The notes under the pieces: model-generated | Databases searched by the model: none | What the model was told of the DNA's origin: nothing | What the model saw: the letters and a program-made list of their open reading frames with translations, nothing else | Translations under genes and position numbers: made by a program | Shown: positions 17,226 to 27,028 of the stretch, one piece after another | How the letters are laid out: every line of letters starts with the position of its first letter | Position numbering within the stretch: position 1 is the stretch's first letter | NCBI RefSeq assembly: GCF_002305875.1 | Contig: NZ_CP022098.1 | Coordinates: 11,966,001-12,030,000, forward strand | Direction: 5' to 3' | Length of the DNA: 64,000 nt | From: Cystobacter fuscus | Lineage (GTDB): Bacteria > Myxococcota > Myxococcia > Myxococcales > Myxococcaceae

Positions 17226-19330
17226 ATGGCCCGCCTGAACACCCACGCACTTCTTCCCGTCTTCGCCTCTGTCCTACTCATGATGGGTTGTGCCACGGGC
17301 TCGCTACCTGGGAGCCTGCTGTTCCACCCGGAGACCATCGGGGGAGCAGGTGGCCTCCCTCGGGTTGTCCGTTCCTCCCAAGAGAGCATGCCCGGGGAAA
17401 CACCCTCTCGCGGCGACCAGGCCCTGCCTCCCGGCTGGCCTGACTTCTCCTCCGACGACGCCCAGACACTCCTGGCGCCCTTCCTCTCCTGCACCTCGCC
17501 GAGCGACTTCCTCGCCTTGCAGCAGCGCGTGGACATGCCCCGGCTGGTGGCACGGTTGGATGCCTGGAGCGCCGTGCGACTCGGCTCCCGGGGTCCCGTG
17601 CGTGAGGAGGCTTCCGGCCCGCTCAACCGCCAGCGCACCGTGTTCCTCCTCCAATCCCTGGAGCGCTACGGCGCCGCCAACACCGCGGTGCTCGCCCACT
17701 TCGTCCTCGACTCCTGTCATGACGATGACTTGAAAGACATCCTCCTCCTGCTCGCCCAGGACAAGCGGCTCACGGAGCTGCTCGAGCAACTGCCCTCCCT
17801 GGGCCCGGCGCTGGAGGCGAGGGGCATCAACCCCTCGGCCCTCACGGAGCGGGACTTCGCATGGAGCGACCTGGGCCGGGGCCTGGCCCGCGCGGGCAAG
17901 GACGCGCTCGCCACCATTCCCCTGGTGGAGGGGGCCTCTTCGCGGCTCATGGAGTTGCAGGCGCTCAAGGAGCAGTTGCCACCGCCCTACCAGCGGGCAC
18001 TCGACGCGGTGGAACAGGCGCAGCTCGAGCAGCGGTTCTCCCCGGGCCCTGTGCTGATGGGGGTCGTGGACCACATGACCTTCGGCGTGCCGCTGGGCTT
18101 CTACGGGCTGGTGGCTGGCACGGGCCATGGGGTGTACGAGCTGGCCCAGGGCCGCTACGAGCAGGCGGTGCGCGAGCTGGCCCCCGCGGCCCTGGTGGTG
18201 ACGCTGTACGCGGGAGGCAAAGGGGCGCGCTGGCTGTCCGAGCCCCACGGTGTCTCGGGAGTGGGGACGCGGGTGGGGAGCGGACTGGAAGTGCTGGAGT
18301 CTCGGGCCAGGGGCCTCCAGGAGATGGCGTGGCGGTTGGAGGAGCTGTTGGGCGTGGAGGGGATGCGCGAGGTGTTCGGGCACATCCGCGCCAGCCGGGA
18401 AGCGGGCCGCCTGGTGGCCGTGGGCGGAGTGGACGCGGCCCTGGCGTTGCGCGAGGCGCGGGGCAACGTGCTCCAGGCCCAGGCCATGATGGCCCGGGCC
18501 CGGCCTGGAGCGACAGGCGCCTCGGCGGCCCGGAGCGGCACGGGAACGGGCCTCGGGGGACTGGCCTCGCTGGTGGACGAGGGGGCGGGCCTCACCCGGG
18601 AGGTGGTGGAAGCCAGGCTGGAGTTGGCGGAGTTGGAGGCCCCGGGCCCGCGTCTGCCCAGGGACATGGCGGTGCTGGAGAAGCAACGGCCCGCCCTCTC
18701 GGCGCCGCCGCTCGGAGCCGAGGGCAACCCACGTTGGGGGGAGTACGTCGCCTACTACGAGAAGCGCCTGGGGGACATCAAACAGGGCAAGGCCGCCGAG
18801 GCGCCTCTGCGCTGGGCGTCCTACGAGCAGCTCTGGGGATGGTTCACCCGGGGGCTGGTCTTCGAGCGCCGCATGGTGGCGCTGCTGGAGGCCGACGCGA
18901 AACTGCCTCGTGCACAGCGCCGCTTCCTCGGAGACTTCCACAAGCCGCTCATCCAAAGGTACGTGGGCGTGAAGAAGCCGGAGGGAGTCCTGCGCTATGC
19001 GGATGTACTCATCATCGAACGAGGCGCGCTCGCTGGAGGTTCAGTCCGCGTCGAGACATTCAGCTTCAAGAGCCGCAATCTCGCGCGGCTGGACGGAAAA
19101 GCGTTGAAGACGCAGATGGTTGAGGATGCCAAGGAAGCGCTGTGGAAATACGGAGAGACCGTGGACATCCGCCGGGACTCCCTCCAGCCCTTTCTCAGGC
19201 AGGGCACGTCCAACGCGTCCGCCTCATCTATGAGGGCGGCGAACTCGAGCCCACGAACGTCAACAACCTGAACGCCGCCATGCGAGAAGCGGAGAGCGCG
19301 TTTCCGGGAGTGGAGATCCTGTTCCAATGA
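17226..19330 (+). CDS. Lipoprotein with C-terminal REase-fold toxin domain (Tox-REase-5), frameshifted
   Basis: The N-terminus ends in the lipobox L-L-M-M-G-C, so this is an exported lipoprotein. A long helical middle region includes a hydrophobic stretch (residues 275-325: VVDHMTFGVPLGFYGLVAG and LAPAALVVTLYAGG) of the sort seen in toxin-delivery proteins. The C-terminal 190 residues match the restriction-endonuclease-fold toxin 5 pattern: WGEYVAYYEKRLGDIKQGKA, FERRMVALLEADAKLP, G-V-L-R-Y-A-D-V-L-I-I-E, V-E-T-F-S-F-K-S-R-N (the D...E-x-K nuclease core). The reading frame breaks at the GGG at 19202-19204: frame one stops at 19271, whereas adding one G restores Q-R-V-R-L-I-Y-E-G-G ending V-E-I-L-F-Q at 19330. 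The restored product is about 701 aa. The immunity gene starts at 19327, overlapping the restored stop. Confidence 0.8.
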
Positions 19331-20667
19331 AGCGGCTGAGCGTGCATGACTTGAAGCCGGAAGACAGCCTCCAGCTCCTATTCGAAGGTGCGTTCGATCC
19401 GCATGCAGCACGGGAGGGCGAACTGGAGCCTCTTCTCCAAGCACTCGAGAAGTACGCCGACGGGTGGATGCCAGACGTCGCTGAAGGCAAGCGTCGACGC
19501 AAATACGCTCGTGCCGCCATCTGGAAAGCCCTGGAGGAGGAGCATAACGAGAACAGCACGGCCCTCGGGCTCTACCGGACGCAGTGGCCCGCGTTGGACA
19601 TGACACTCTGGCTCAGACTGCCTCCCCGGCCTCCCATGCTGGACATGAGCATCGAGGTGAAACCACTCTCCTTCTTCTCGGAGCAGGAGCGCTGTCGCCA
19701 ATTCGTGGAAATGGTGCGCGCCTGGGCCTGTCGCTACCCCGTCACCCATGCCGCGGCCCATAGCGTGGCGGATACGAGACTGACAAACGCACCCCTCTTC
19801 GGCCGCGACAAGCAGACCTGGTACCGGGACGGGTTCGACAAGGTCTACGAGGTGTTCTGGCTCAACGTCTTCGGTCCGAAGCTGGTGGAAACCATCGGCC
19901 GCGAGCGCGTGCTGTCCACTCCTGCCTGGCGGGTGGAGGAGTTGCCCAACGGCTGCGTCCTGCTGGTGACTCGGCCCACCGCCACGGACTTCGCCTGCGA
20001 CGAGGCCCGCCTCGCCCAGGCTCGCGCTCACGTCCACCTCCGTCCGGACCTGGACTTCGACTCCGTGCTGCGCACCCTGCGCGAGCGCAGCGCCACGCTC
20101 GCCCCCGTGCAGCCCCGCTTCCACCCGGACGTGGCTCCGCTCCTCTCCCGCGTGGTGGACCACGTCGCCAGTCACCAGCGCCAGCGCACAATCGCCGAGC
20201 TCAACACCTGGCGGCCCCCCGAACCCGAGGAGTGGCGCCTCGCCGACTCCGCCCTGCCCCCGGATGTGGAGGACCCAGCGCGCGCGTGCGCGCACTATCG
20301 CCTCCTCGCCGAGCACCTCGTGGCGCTGCTGCACACCGAGGTGCCCTCCGTCTTCGACGCCACGCCCGAGTCGCTCACAGACGTCGACTTCTACCTCTGG
20401 CGCGAGGAGTTCCCGACGAGCCGTCCGCGCGAGGCCATCGACGCGCACGCGGTGCCCGCCCTGGGCGCGTACCTGGGCGAAGTCCTGGTACGTCACCTGG
20501 GAGGCCAATGGCTCCCGCGCCAGAAGCTCGAGGAGGCCCAGGTGCGCGTGGGCTCCCGCCTCTGGTTGCCCTTCGCCCGGGCACGCCACTCCCTGCGCTC
20601 GCGGCAGGCGCTGCTCGACTCCTCCCTCACCCAGCTCTACCGGGTGGCCGAGCGTCATCGGGGCTGA
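19327..20667 (+). CDS. Putative cognate immunity protein of the REase-fold toxin
   Basis: A 446-residue soluble protein whose ATG overlaps the (frame-corrected) toxin stop by four bases, the classic toxin-immunity arrangement. The N-terminal 240 residues have the pattern I associate with DUF3396/Imm52-like type VI immunity proteins of myxobacteria: MLDMSIEVKPLSFFSEQE, V-Y-E-V-F-W-L-N-V-F-G-P-K-L-V-E, then LSTPAWRVEELPNG and V-L-L-V-T. The C-terminal 200 residues form a second domain (FYLWREEFPTSRP, ALGAYLGEVLVRHLGGQW, LWLPFARARHSLRS) that I do not recognise by name. Immunity function is inferred from position and the first domain. It ends 2 bp from a convergent gene. Confidence 0.75.
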   Translation: MKRLSVHDLKPEDSLQLLFEGAFDPHAAREGELEPLLQALEKYADGWMPDVAEGKRRRKYARAAIWKALEEEHNENSTALGLYRTQWPALDMTLWLRLPPRPPMLDMSIEVKPLSFFSEQERCRQFVEMVRAWACRYPVTHAAAHSVADTRLTNAPLFGRDKQTWYRDGFDKVYEVFWLNVFGPKLVETIGRERVLSTPAWRVEELPNGCVLLVTRPTATDFACDEARLAQARAHVHLRPDLDFDSVLRTLRERSATLAPVQPRFHPDVAPLLSRVVDHVASHQRQRTIAELNTWRPPEPEEWRLADSALPPDVEDPARACAHYRLLAEHLVALLHTEVPSVFDATPESLTDVDFYLWREEFPTSRPREAIDAHAVPALGAYLGEVLVRHLGGQWLPRQKLEEAQVRVGSRLWLPFARARHSLRSRQALLDSSLTQLYRVAERHRG

Positions 20668-20669
20668 CG

Positions 20670-21929
20670 CTATCCCTCGAAGGGCGCTGGTCCGCGGAAG
20701 GCGTCCTGCTTCGCCACGGCCTCCAGCTTCTGCGACTTGCCCTCACGCGCCGCGCGGTAGAGCGCCTCGATGATGCGCATGTCCTGCAGGCCCTCCTCCC
20801 CGGGCGTGTGCGGCTGGCGGTTGTTCTGCACGCACTCGGCGAAGTGATCCATCTCCCGGGCGAACTGGCTGGACTGGGGCAGGCTGCGCTCCACGGTGTC
20901 CGACGCCTTGGGGTCCTCCGGGGACTTGCGGGAAATCCGCATGCGCAGACCGCTGTAGGCGAAGGCGGGATCCATGTCGACCCACGCCTCCGAGCCCATC
21001 AGGCGCAGGCGTCGGCTCTCATGATGGCCGTAGCCCGTGGTGCACTGCGCGATGAGCCCCGAGGGAAAGCGCAGGGTGAAGAGGAAGTTCTCCTCCACCT
21101 CCTTGAAGCGCGCGTCGCCGGGAGTGCTGTACATGGAGCCCCACACCTCCACGGGCTCCTCGCCGCTCAGGTAGCGCGCGGCATTCAGGCAGTAGATGCC
21201 CACGTCCGGCAGCGCGCCGCCGCCCGCCAGGGCCTTCTTGTGTCGCCACTGCGCGTCCGGCGCCTGGTTCTGTCCGTTGTCGGCGCTGAAGAGCTTGAGC
21301 GCCCCGAGCTTCTTGCTCCGCGCGAGCTGGATGGTGGCCCGGTGGTGCGGCTCGTACTGGAGCCGGTAGGCCACCATGAGCTGCTTCTTCGCCGCGCGGC
21401 ACGCGTCGATCATCTGCTGGCACTCGGCCACGCTGTTGGCCATGGGCTTCTCGCACAGCACGTGCTTGCCCGCCTTGGCCGCGCGCACCGTGTACTCGGC
21501 GTGCATGTTGTTGGGCAGCACGATGTAGACGACCTGCACCTCCGGGTTGTCCTTGAGCGCGTCGTAGTTCTTGTAGTCGTAGAGGTTCTTCTCGGACACG
21601 CCGTACTGGGCCGCCACGGTGCGCGCCTTGTCCTCGTCACCGCTCACCAGCGCCACGAGCTTCGCCTTCTTGCACTCGCCGAAGGCGGGCAGCAGCTCCT
21701 CGAGCGACAGCCGGCCCAGGCCCACGATGGCGAAGCCCACGCGCTTGTCGGGCTCCTGCGGTGTGGGCAGCGGGGACTCCACCTCGGTGGAGGCCTTCAT
21801 GGGCGGCAGCTTCACCTCGCCCGCGGCCGCCAGGGCCGTCTCGGGAAGCCAGAGCCCCGCGCCGAGCAGTCCTCCCGTCGTCTCCAACAGCCTGCGTCGG
21901 GTCCAGCGCCGGGTCTCGTCGAAGGTCAT
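20670..21929 (-). CDS. Tat-exported Gfo/Idh/MocA family oxidoreductase
   Basis: A 419-residue NAD(P)-dependent oxidoreductase like glucose-fructose oxidoreductase. A twin-arginine signal (RRWTRRRLLETT, then a hydrophobic stretch ending in AAA) implies periplasmic export in folded form with its cofactor bound. The Rossmann domain begins VGFAIVGLGRLS near residue 63, followed by the family hallmark C-E-K-P-M-A-N-S and the (H/D)-x-x-x-H-like segment DVGIYCLNAARY. GFO-type enzymes act on sugars; the substrate is unknown. The thioredoxin-like and DsbD genes lie upstream on the same strand with a 163-bp gap, enough for its own promoter. Confidence 0.9.
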   Translation of the reverse strand: MTFDETRRWTRRRLLETTGGLLGAGLWLPETALAAAGEVKLPPMKASTEVESPLPTPQEPDKRVGFAIVGLGRLSLEELLPAFGECKKAKLVALVSGDEDKARTVAAQYGVSEKNLYDYKNYDALKDNPEVQVVYIVLPNNMHAEYTVRAAKAGKHVLCEKPMANSVAECQQMIDACRAAKKQLMVAYRLQYEPHHRATIQLARSKKLGALKLFSADNGQNQAPDAQWRHKKALAGGGALPDVGIYCLNAARYLSGEEPVEVWGSMYSTPGDARFKEVEENFLFTLRFPSGLIAQCTTGYGHHESRRLRLMGSEAWVDMDPAFAYSGLRMRISRKSPEDPKASDTVERSLPQSSQFAREMDHFAECVQNNRQPHTPGEEGLQDMRIIEALYRAAREGKSQKLEAVAKQDAFRGPAPFEG

Positions 21930-22092
21930 GTCGTGCCTGCCTCATGGTGGGGACGCGTGCGGCGCGTCTTGGAATGAGGGCAGAGCACCTGATACGCACA
22001 CGCCCCTCCAGCGACAATCGCGGGAGGGACGCGGGAGCGTGGGCTGAGCGACAACCCCACGCGAGTCAGTGTCGGACCGTGGGCTTTGGCCG

Positions 22093-22689
22093 CTAGCTCT
22101 TGTACTTCACCGAGCAGCCATAGGCCTCGGTGGTGGCCGAGGGCACGGGCTTGCCGGAGAGCAGCGCGTCCACGGCGCCCTTCACGTAGTTGGTGGGGGT
22201 GCCGGCCTTCTTGTTGCCGCGCGGGTCGTCGTCGATGGCGCCCTCGTAGCGCAGCACGCCCTGCGCATCGATGACGTACATGTGCGGCGTCGTCTTGGCG
22301 GCGTACTGCTTGCCCACCTGGCCGCTGGGGTCCTGGAGCACGGGATAGGTGAAGCCCTTCTCCTTCTTCCAGGCGGCGGACTTCTCGGGCGCGTTGGTGT
22401 TGGTGGAGTCCACCGCCAGCCACACCACCTTCTGGGCGTCATAGCCGCCGAACGTCTTCTGCATGGTGTTGGCGGTGTAGTGGCGCTTCACGAAGGGGCA
22501 GTCGGGGTTGGTCCACTCGAGGACGACGATCTTGCCCTTGTACTGCGCGAGCGAGTGCTCCTTGCCCGACTCGTCCTTGAGGGAGAAGGCCGGAGCGGGC
22601 TTGCCCACCTCTGCCGTCTCCGCGGCGAACGCCACCACGGGGGAGACCAGGGACAGCGAGAGGGCGACAGCGGAGAAAAGGGATTTCAT
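22093..22689 (-). CDS. Exported AhpC/TSA-type thioredoxin-fold protein
   Basis: A 198-residue protein with a Sec signal peptide (MKSLFSAVALSLSLVSPVVA, cleavage near A-F-A-A) and a redoxin fold. The peroxidatic region reads W-T-N-P-D-C-P-F-V-K-R-H-Y, with one catalytic cysteine and no CxxC partner; the cis-proline loop is T-P-H-M-Y-V-I-D. A second cysteine sits six residues from the C-terminus (YGCSVKYKS). Such proteins reduce peroxides or act as thiol carriers in the periplasm. It follows the DsbD-like gene by 46 bp on the same strand, so electrons from DsbD may keep it reduced (inference). Confidence 0.88.
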   Translation of the reverse strand: MKSLFSAVALSLSLVSPVVAFAAETAEVGKPAPAFSLKDESGKEHSLAQYKGKIVVLEWTNPDCPFVKRHYTANTMQKTFGGYDAQKVVWLAVDSTNTNAPEKSAAWKKEKGFTYPVLQDPSGQVGKQYAAKTTPHMYVIDAQGVLRYEGAIDDDPRGNKKAGTPTNYVKGAVDALLSGKPVPSATTEAYGCSVKYKS

Positions 22690-22735
22690 CGGTCAGCGCT
22701 CCTTCGTGTTGCGGGGAACTGCTTGGACAACGCGT

Positions 22736-24982
22736 TCAGGTGGCATCCGCCACGCGGCCCGAGGCGCGGCGAATGGATTCGATGAGGGAGTCGGCGGTGA
22801 GCAGCTCGCTGAGCACCTCGGGCTTGCCCGGCGCGGAGGGGCTCACCAGCAGGTACATGGGGACGCCCGCGCGGCCGAACTCGGCGAGCTTCGCGCTGAT
22901 GGCCGCGTCACGCCGCGTCCAGTCCGCCACGAAGAAGGCCACGTTGTGCTGGGAGAAGGCGGCGCGCACCTCCTCGCGCTGCAGCACGGTGCGCTCGTTG
23001 AACTTGCAGGTGAGGCACCAGTCGGCGGTGAAGTCGATGAAGACGGGCTGGCCGGCCGCGAGCGCCGCGGCCACCGCCTCCTCGCTCCACGCATGGGCCG
23101 AGGCCTCCCGGGGCGCCGCGCCGCGCAGCTCCTCGAAGCGCAGGAGCCCGACCCCGCCTCCGACGAGCAGCGCCAGCACCGCCACCATGCCCATCACCTT
23201 GCGCCCACCGGTGGAGTCCTGCAGCAGGCCGTAGATCCACGCGCCCAGCGCCACCACCGTGAGGAAGGCGAGCAGCCGCGCCATGCCGTCCACGCCGGTG
23301 AGGCCGCCCATCACCCACACGAGCCACACCGTGGTGGCCAGGAGCGCGAAGCCGAGCAGCTTCTTGCCGTGGTCCATCCACGGACCGGGCTTGGGCAGGC
23401 GCTTGGCGAGCCCCGGCACGAGCACCAGCAGGCAGAAGGGGAGCGCGAGGCCCAGGCCCATGAAGAGGAAGGTGGCGAGGACGGTGACGGGCCCCTGCGC
23501 GAGCGCGAAGCCCACCGCGGTGCCGAGCAGCGGCGCCGAGCAGGGCGTGGCGAGCACCACGGCGAGGACTCCCTCGCCCGCGCTGCGCGTCAGGCCGTGG
23601 CTCGAGTCCACCTTCTCCACGAGGGCGGTGCCGTCGGTGCCCACGTTGAAGACGCCGAAGAGGTTGAGGCTGAAGGCCACGAGCACCGCGGCCACGGCGG
23701 CGACGAAGAGCGGCTCCTGGAACTGGAAGCCCCAGCCCACGCCGTGTCCGGCCGCGCGCAGGCCCAGCACCGCGAGCGCCAGCACCAGCAGCGAGCCCAC
23801 GATGCCGCCGGTGTACGCGAGCGCGTGCGCGCCCACCCGGCCGCGAGACTCGCCCACCGTGCGGGTGAAGCCATAGGCCTTGAGCGCCAGCACCGGGAAG
23901 ACGCACGGCATGAGGTTGAGCAGCGCGCCACCGAGGAAGGCGAAGAGGAACACCAGTCCGAGCGACAAGTCCTCGGAGCCGGCGGCGGGCGCCGCGGCCG
24001 AAGCGGTCGCCGTGGCCACCCCCTTGGGAGCCGCCGGGGAAGCCGGGACCGCGGCCACCACGGGCGCGAGCGGCAGATCCAACGCCAGCGCGTGCGAGGG
24101 CGTGGCGGCGGGCCCCAGGCGCAGCACGCCCAGGAAGCGGGGGTGGCTCGGGGGCACCTTGAGGGAGGCCTTGCCCTCCACCTTGAAGGTGCCGGGCTGT
24201 CCCTTCACCTCGGACAGGGCGAGCTGGGCGATGCCGGGGATGCGATCGGGGACGAAGAAGTCCTTGTCCACCGTGGGCACCGGCGCGCCCTCCGCGCCCT
24301 TCAGGGTGAGGGTGCCGGTGAAGGGCTGGCCGGTGGTGAGCGTCTGCGAGTCCAGCGCGAGCGCCACCTGGTAGGGGGTGGACTCCGTCGGCACCGGCAC
24401 GCGCGCGTGCGCCGCGTCGAAGGCCGGCACGTGCTCGGCGTCCTTCACGGTGCGCGGGCCCACGGGCACGTTGCGCGTGAGCATGAGCTGGGCGGGCAGA
24501 CAGTTGATCTCACACACCAGCACGTCCGCCGCGGCCGACAACTGCAGGGAGCCCTCGGCCTTGTCCGAGGCCCGGGCCTCGGCGGCCAGCAGCACCTCGC
24601 CCTCGTAGCCGTAGGTGGTGATGAAGCCGTCCGCGGTGCGCAGGGTGGAGGGCAGTGGCCACTCCAGGGGGCCCACGGTGGTGCCCGGCGTGTCCCAGAC
24701 GATCTCCGAGGGCAGACCCGACTCGCCGGGGTTCTTCCAATAGACGTGCCAGCCCGGGTGCAGCTCGAAGCGCACCCCCACCCGGAAGGTGTCTCCGGGC
24801 TTCACCTCGGTCACGTCCGTGAGCAGCGTGGCCTTCACCCGAGGGGTGCCCTCGTCCAGGGCGCCCTGGCTCACGGCCGTGGCGGGAGGTGGCGCACCCC
24901 ACGCGCTGGAGGCGAGCGACAGCCCTCCCAGACAGAAGACAAGTGCTCCCCAGCTTGAACGTCCTACCCGTGGCCGCGTCAT
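22736..24982 (-). CDS. DsbD-like thiol:disulfide interchange protein
   Basis: A 748-residue membrane protein that moves reducing equivalents from cytoplasmic thioredoxin to the periplasm. Order: signal peptide; N-terminal DsbD-alpha/DUF3857-like beta region (VRFELHPGWHVYWKNPG, V-L-V-C-E-I-N-C-L-P); a P/A-rich linker near 310-340; eight hydrophobic helices with the two essential membrane cysteines in N-L-M-P-C-V-F-P and A-T-P-C-S-A-P; and a C-terminal thioredoxin domain with W-C-L-T-C-K near residue 655. All redox centres are intact. It lies upstream of the periplasmic redoxin in an apparent operon. Confidence 0.93.
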   Translation of the reverse strand: MTRPRVGRSSWGALVFCLGGLSLASSAWGAPPPATAVSQGALDEGTPRVKATLLTDVTEVKPGDTFRVGVRFELHPGWHVYWKNPGESGLPSEIVWDTPGTTVGPLEWPLPSTLRTADGFITTYGYEGEVLLAAEARASDKAEGSLQLSAAADVLVCEINCLPAQLMLTRNVPVGPRTVKDAEHVPAFDAAHARVPVPTESTPYQVALALDSQTLTTGQPFTGTLTLKGAEGAPVPTVDKDFFVPDRIPGIAQLALSEVKGQPGTFKVEGKASLKVPPSHPRFLGVLRLGPAATPSHALALDLPLAPVVAAVPASPAAPKGVATATASAAAPAAGSEDLSLGLVFLFAFLGGALLNLMPCVFPVLALKAYGFTRTVGESRGRVGAHALAYTGGIVGSLLVLALAVLGLRAAGHGVGWGFQFQEPLFVAAVAAVLVAFSLNLFGVFNVGTDGTALVEKVDSSHGLTRSAGEGVLAVVLATPCSAPLLGTAVGFALAQGPVTVLATFLFMGLGLALPFCLLVLVPGLAKRLPKPGPWMDHGKKLLGFALLATTVWLVWVMGGLTGVDGMARLLAFLTVVALGAWIYGLLQDSTGGRKVMGMVAVLALLVGGGVGLLRFEELRGAAPREASAHAWSEEAVAAALAAGQPVFIDFTADWCLTCKFNERTVLQREEVRAAFSQHNVAFFVADWTRRDAAISAKLAEFGRAGVPMYLLVSPSAPGKPEVLSELLTADSLIESIRRASGRVADAT

Positions 24983-25093
24983 GTGCCTCCCGTTAACCCA
25001 CCGGCCTGCCCTGCGCCATCCTTCCCTTCGGCGAAGTGGCGCCCATCAACCCTTCGAGCGGACGGGCATTCCCGGTGGAGGTGGGCAGACCCC

Positions 25094-26335
25094 TCAGCGC
25101 CCCGCCTTGCTGCTGGGGGCGAGCAGGTGCTGCACGATACTCAATCCCGTACGCGCGTCCTCGGCCCGGGCGCGGCGCACGAGCAGCGCTGGCAGCTCGG
25201 CGCCCTTGCGCTCCACCGCCCGCCGCAGGTCCACCAGCCGCTCCTCGTGCCGCTTGGGGGGCACTTCGTTCACGCCCAGCTCGAAGAGTTCACGCAGGGC
25301 GGACTCGGCCGTCACCAGGGCCTGCTCGGCGGCGGGGGGATTGCGCCGCAAGAGCGCCTTCCACGAGGCGGACTCGGCCGCCACCAGGTCCAGCTCCACG
25401 CCCACCGCGCGGATGAGCCGGCCCTCGGGGCTGTCCGGCAGGGCGCGCTGCACGGGCACGGCGACGCGGCGCGTATCCCCATTCTCCATCCACGTGGTCG
25501 TCACGCCGAGCGACCAGTCGGCCGACTCCAGGCGTCCGGTGAACAGGGCCCGGCGCGCGAAGGCATGCGACAGCGAGCCGAGCCCCACGCTCAGCGCATC
25601 CACTTCCGAGCGCGCCGGGTAGCGGTGGCGGCACTGCAGCTCGGAGAAGCCCGTGGGGCGCACGAAGACGCGGCCATAGGTGCCCACCTCGCCGAAGAGC
25701 TCGGCCACCAGGGCCGCGGTGGCCATGGGCAGCCCCTCCGCGTCGTCCACGTGGGTGAAGCCCGTCCCCGAGGGGCCGGTGAGCGCCTCCAGGATTTCCG
25801 GCAGGTAGTGCCGCCCGAGCCCCAGCGCGTGCAGGGAGATGCCGGACTCGGCCACCGTGACGCCCAGCGTGCGGAACTCGGGGAGGCCACGCGGGCCCAC
25901 CGAGGGCTCTCCATCGGTGAGCACCAGCATCTTCGGCCGCGCGCCCGGGACGAACAGCCGGCGGATGGCGGCGGCGCCGGAGTCCACCGCCTCGTGCAGC
26001 GCGGTGCCCTGCCCCGTCTTGAGCGCCGACAGGCGCTCGACCAGTTGGGCGCGGGCCTCCGAGTCCATGATGCGCAGGGGCGAGAGCTGCTCGGGCACGC
26101 CGTCGAAGGCGAGCAGGCCCAGGTAGTCCTTGGGACCGGCGCGCTCGACGAGCAGCAGCGCGGCCTCCACCGCGGCGGCCATGGGCGCGCCCCGCATGGA
26201 AGCGCTCCGATCGAGCACCAGGTTCACCGCCACGGGAGCGCGGGGAGCATCCGCCTCGGCCTCCACGGTCACGAGCAGGTGAACGTCCCGACCCATCACC
26301 CCGTCGCGCTCGACCGCCCAGGCCGTCAGCTTCAT
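25094..26335 (-). CDS. VWA-domain protein
   Basis: A 413-residue protein with a von Willebrand factor A domain near residues 35-210. The metal-ion-dependent adhesion site is complete: D42-x-S-x-S46 in L-D-R-S-A-S-M, a Thr in KTGQGTALHEA, and a later Asp in LTDGEPS. The rest is beta-rich then helical. No signal peptide or membrane segment, so it is probably cytoplasmic, where bacterial VWA proteins often work with ATPases or in metal insertion. ATG 26335 follows GGAGGA by seven bases; the frame extends eight codons upstream without a better site. No MoxR-type ATPase partner is adjacent. Confidence 0.88.
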   Translation of the reverse strand: MKLTAWAVERDGVMGRDVHLLVTVEAEADAPRAPVAVNLVLDRSASMRGAPMAAAVEAALLLVERAGPKDYLGLLAFDGVPEQLSPLRIMDSEARAQLVERLSALKTGQGTALHEAVDSGAAAIRRLFVPGARPKMLVLTDGEPSVGPRGLPEFRTLGVTVAESGISLHALGLGRHYLPEILEALTGPSGTGFTHVDDAEGLPMATAALVAELFGEVGTYGRVFVRPTGFSELQCRHRYPARSEVDALSVGLGSLSHAFARRALFTGRLESADWSLGVTTTWMENGDTRRVAVPVQRALPDSPEGRLIRAVGVELDLVAAESASWKALLRRNPPAAEQALVTAESALRELFELGVNEVPPKRHEERLVDLRRAVERKGAELPALLVRRARAEDARTGLSIVQHLLAPSSKAGR

Positions 26336-26641
26336 CGCGTCTTCCTCCGTACGCGGCACCCCCTGGCGCCCCGCGGGCCACCGCCCTCAGAGCTTCCCAG
26401 TATCACCTACCGCACCCCGCATGGGGAAACCGTCCGGGAGCCGCGCCGGGTCCTCACCACACGAGGAGAAAGAAGACTGTCGGGAGAGGCCAGACAGCGG
26501 CGGGGGCTTCATGCGGCTCCAGGAGCCTCGGGCCTGGAACGCTCCGGCCCACCCGGGCCACCTCGTCTGACCGGAGCCGGACCGGAAGTCCGACCGGATG
26601 CAACCGCCCCCACGCCAGCGCCCGACGTGGGGGGCGCGGCA

Positions 26642-26803
26642 CTACTCGGCGTCGTAGCCGCCGTAGCTCTCGTCGGCACCCCACAAGTGGCCCGACGGTC
26701 CCACCTGGACCCGGCCCGTGGGATCCAGCTCCTCCTCACCACCTCCCAGCGTCACGTACTCCAGGCCCTCGTCGTCCAGGTACGTCCGATCGTCGTGCAC
26801 CAT
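26642..26803 (-). CDS. 53-aa acidic small protein
   Basis: ATG 26803 has a good ribosome site (GAGGAG, five bases away). The product is strongly acidic (about 14 D/E in 53) with VHDDRTYLDDEGLEYVTLGG at the start and a G/Y-rich tail, S-Y-G-G-Y-D-A-E. No signal, membrane segment or known motif. The codons favour G/C in the third position, supporting a real gene. Small acidic proteins can act as inhibitors, DNA mimics or adaptor tails; nothing more can be said. Confidence 0.6.
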   Translation of the reverse strand: MVHDDRTYLDDEGLEYVTLGGGEEELDPTGRVQVGPSGHLWGADESYGGYDAE

Positions 26804-27028
26804 GGCTTCTCCTCGGGGTGTCCGCCCGGCTCCACCGGTCATCCAGGGCCCACACCATGTGGTGCCCCTTCCCAGCGATTGACCGATTTACTTTCCAGGG
26901 TGCGCATTACGCCCCGCGTTGTAAAGACCTTGGGCGCGCAATCAATCAGGGGAAATCCTGGCAATGAACAGAGAGAGCGCTCTCCCGAGCGCCCGGGGAA
27001 CAGGGAGGCGACCCCTGGGGAGGGAGGA

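Noticed and set aside
22508-24958. Long plus-strand frame opposite DsbD
   Set aside because: Antisense shadow of a gene with complete DsbD motifs.
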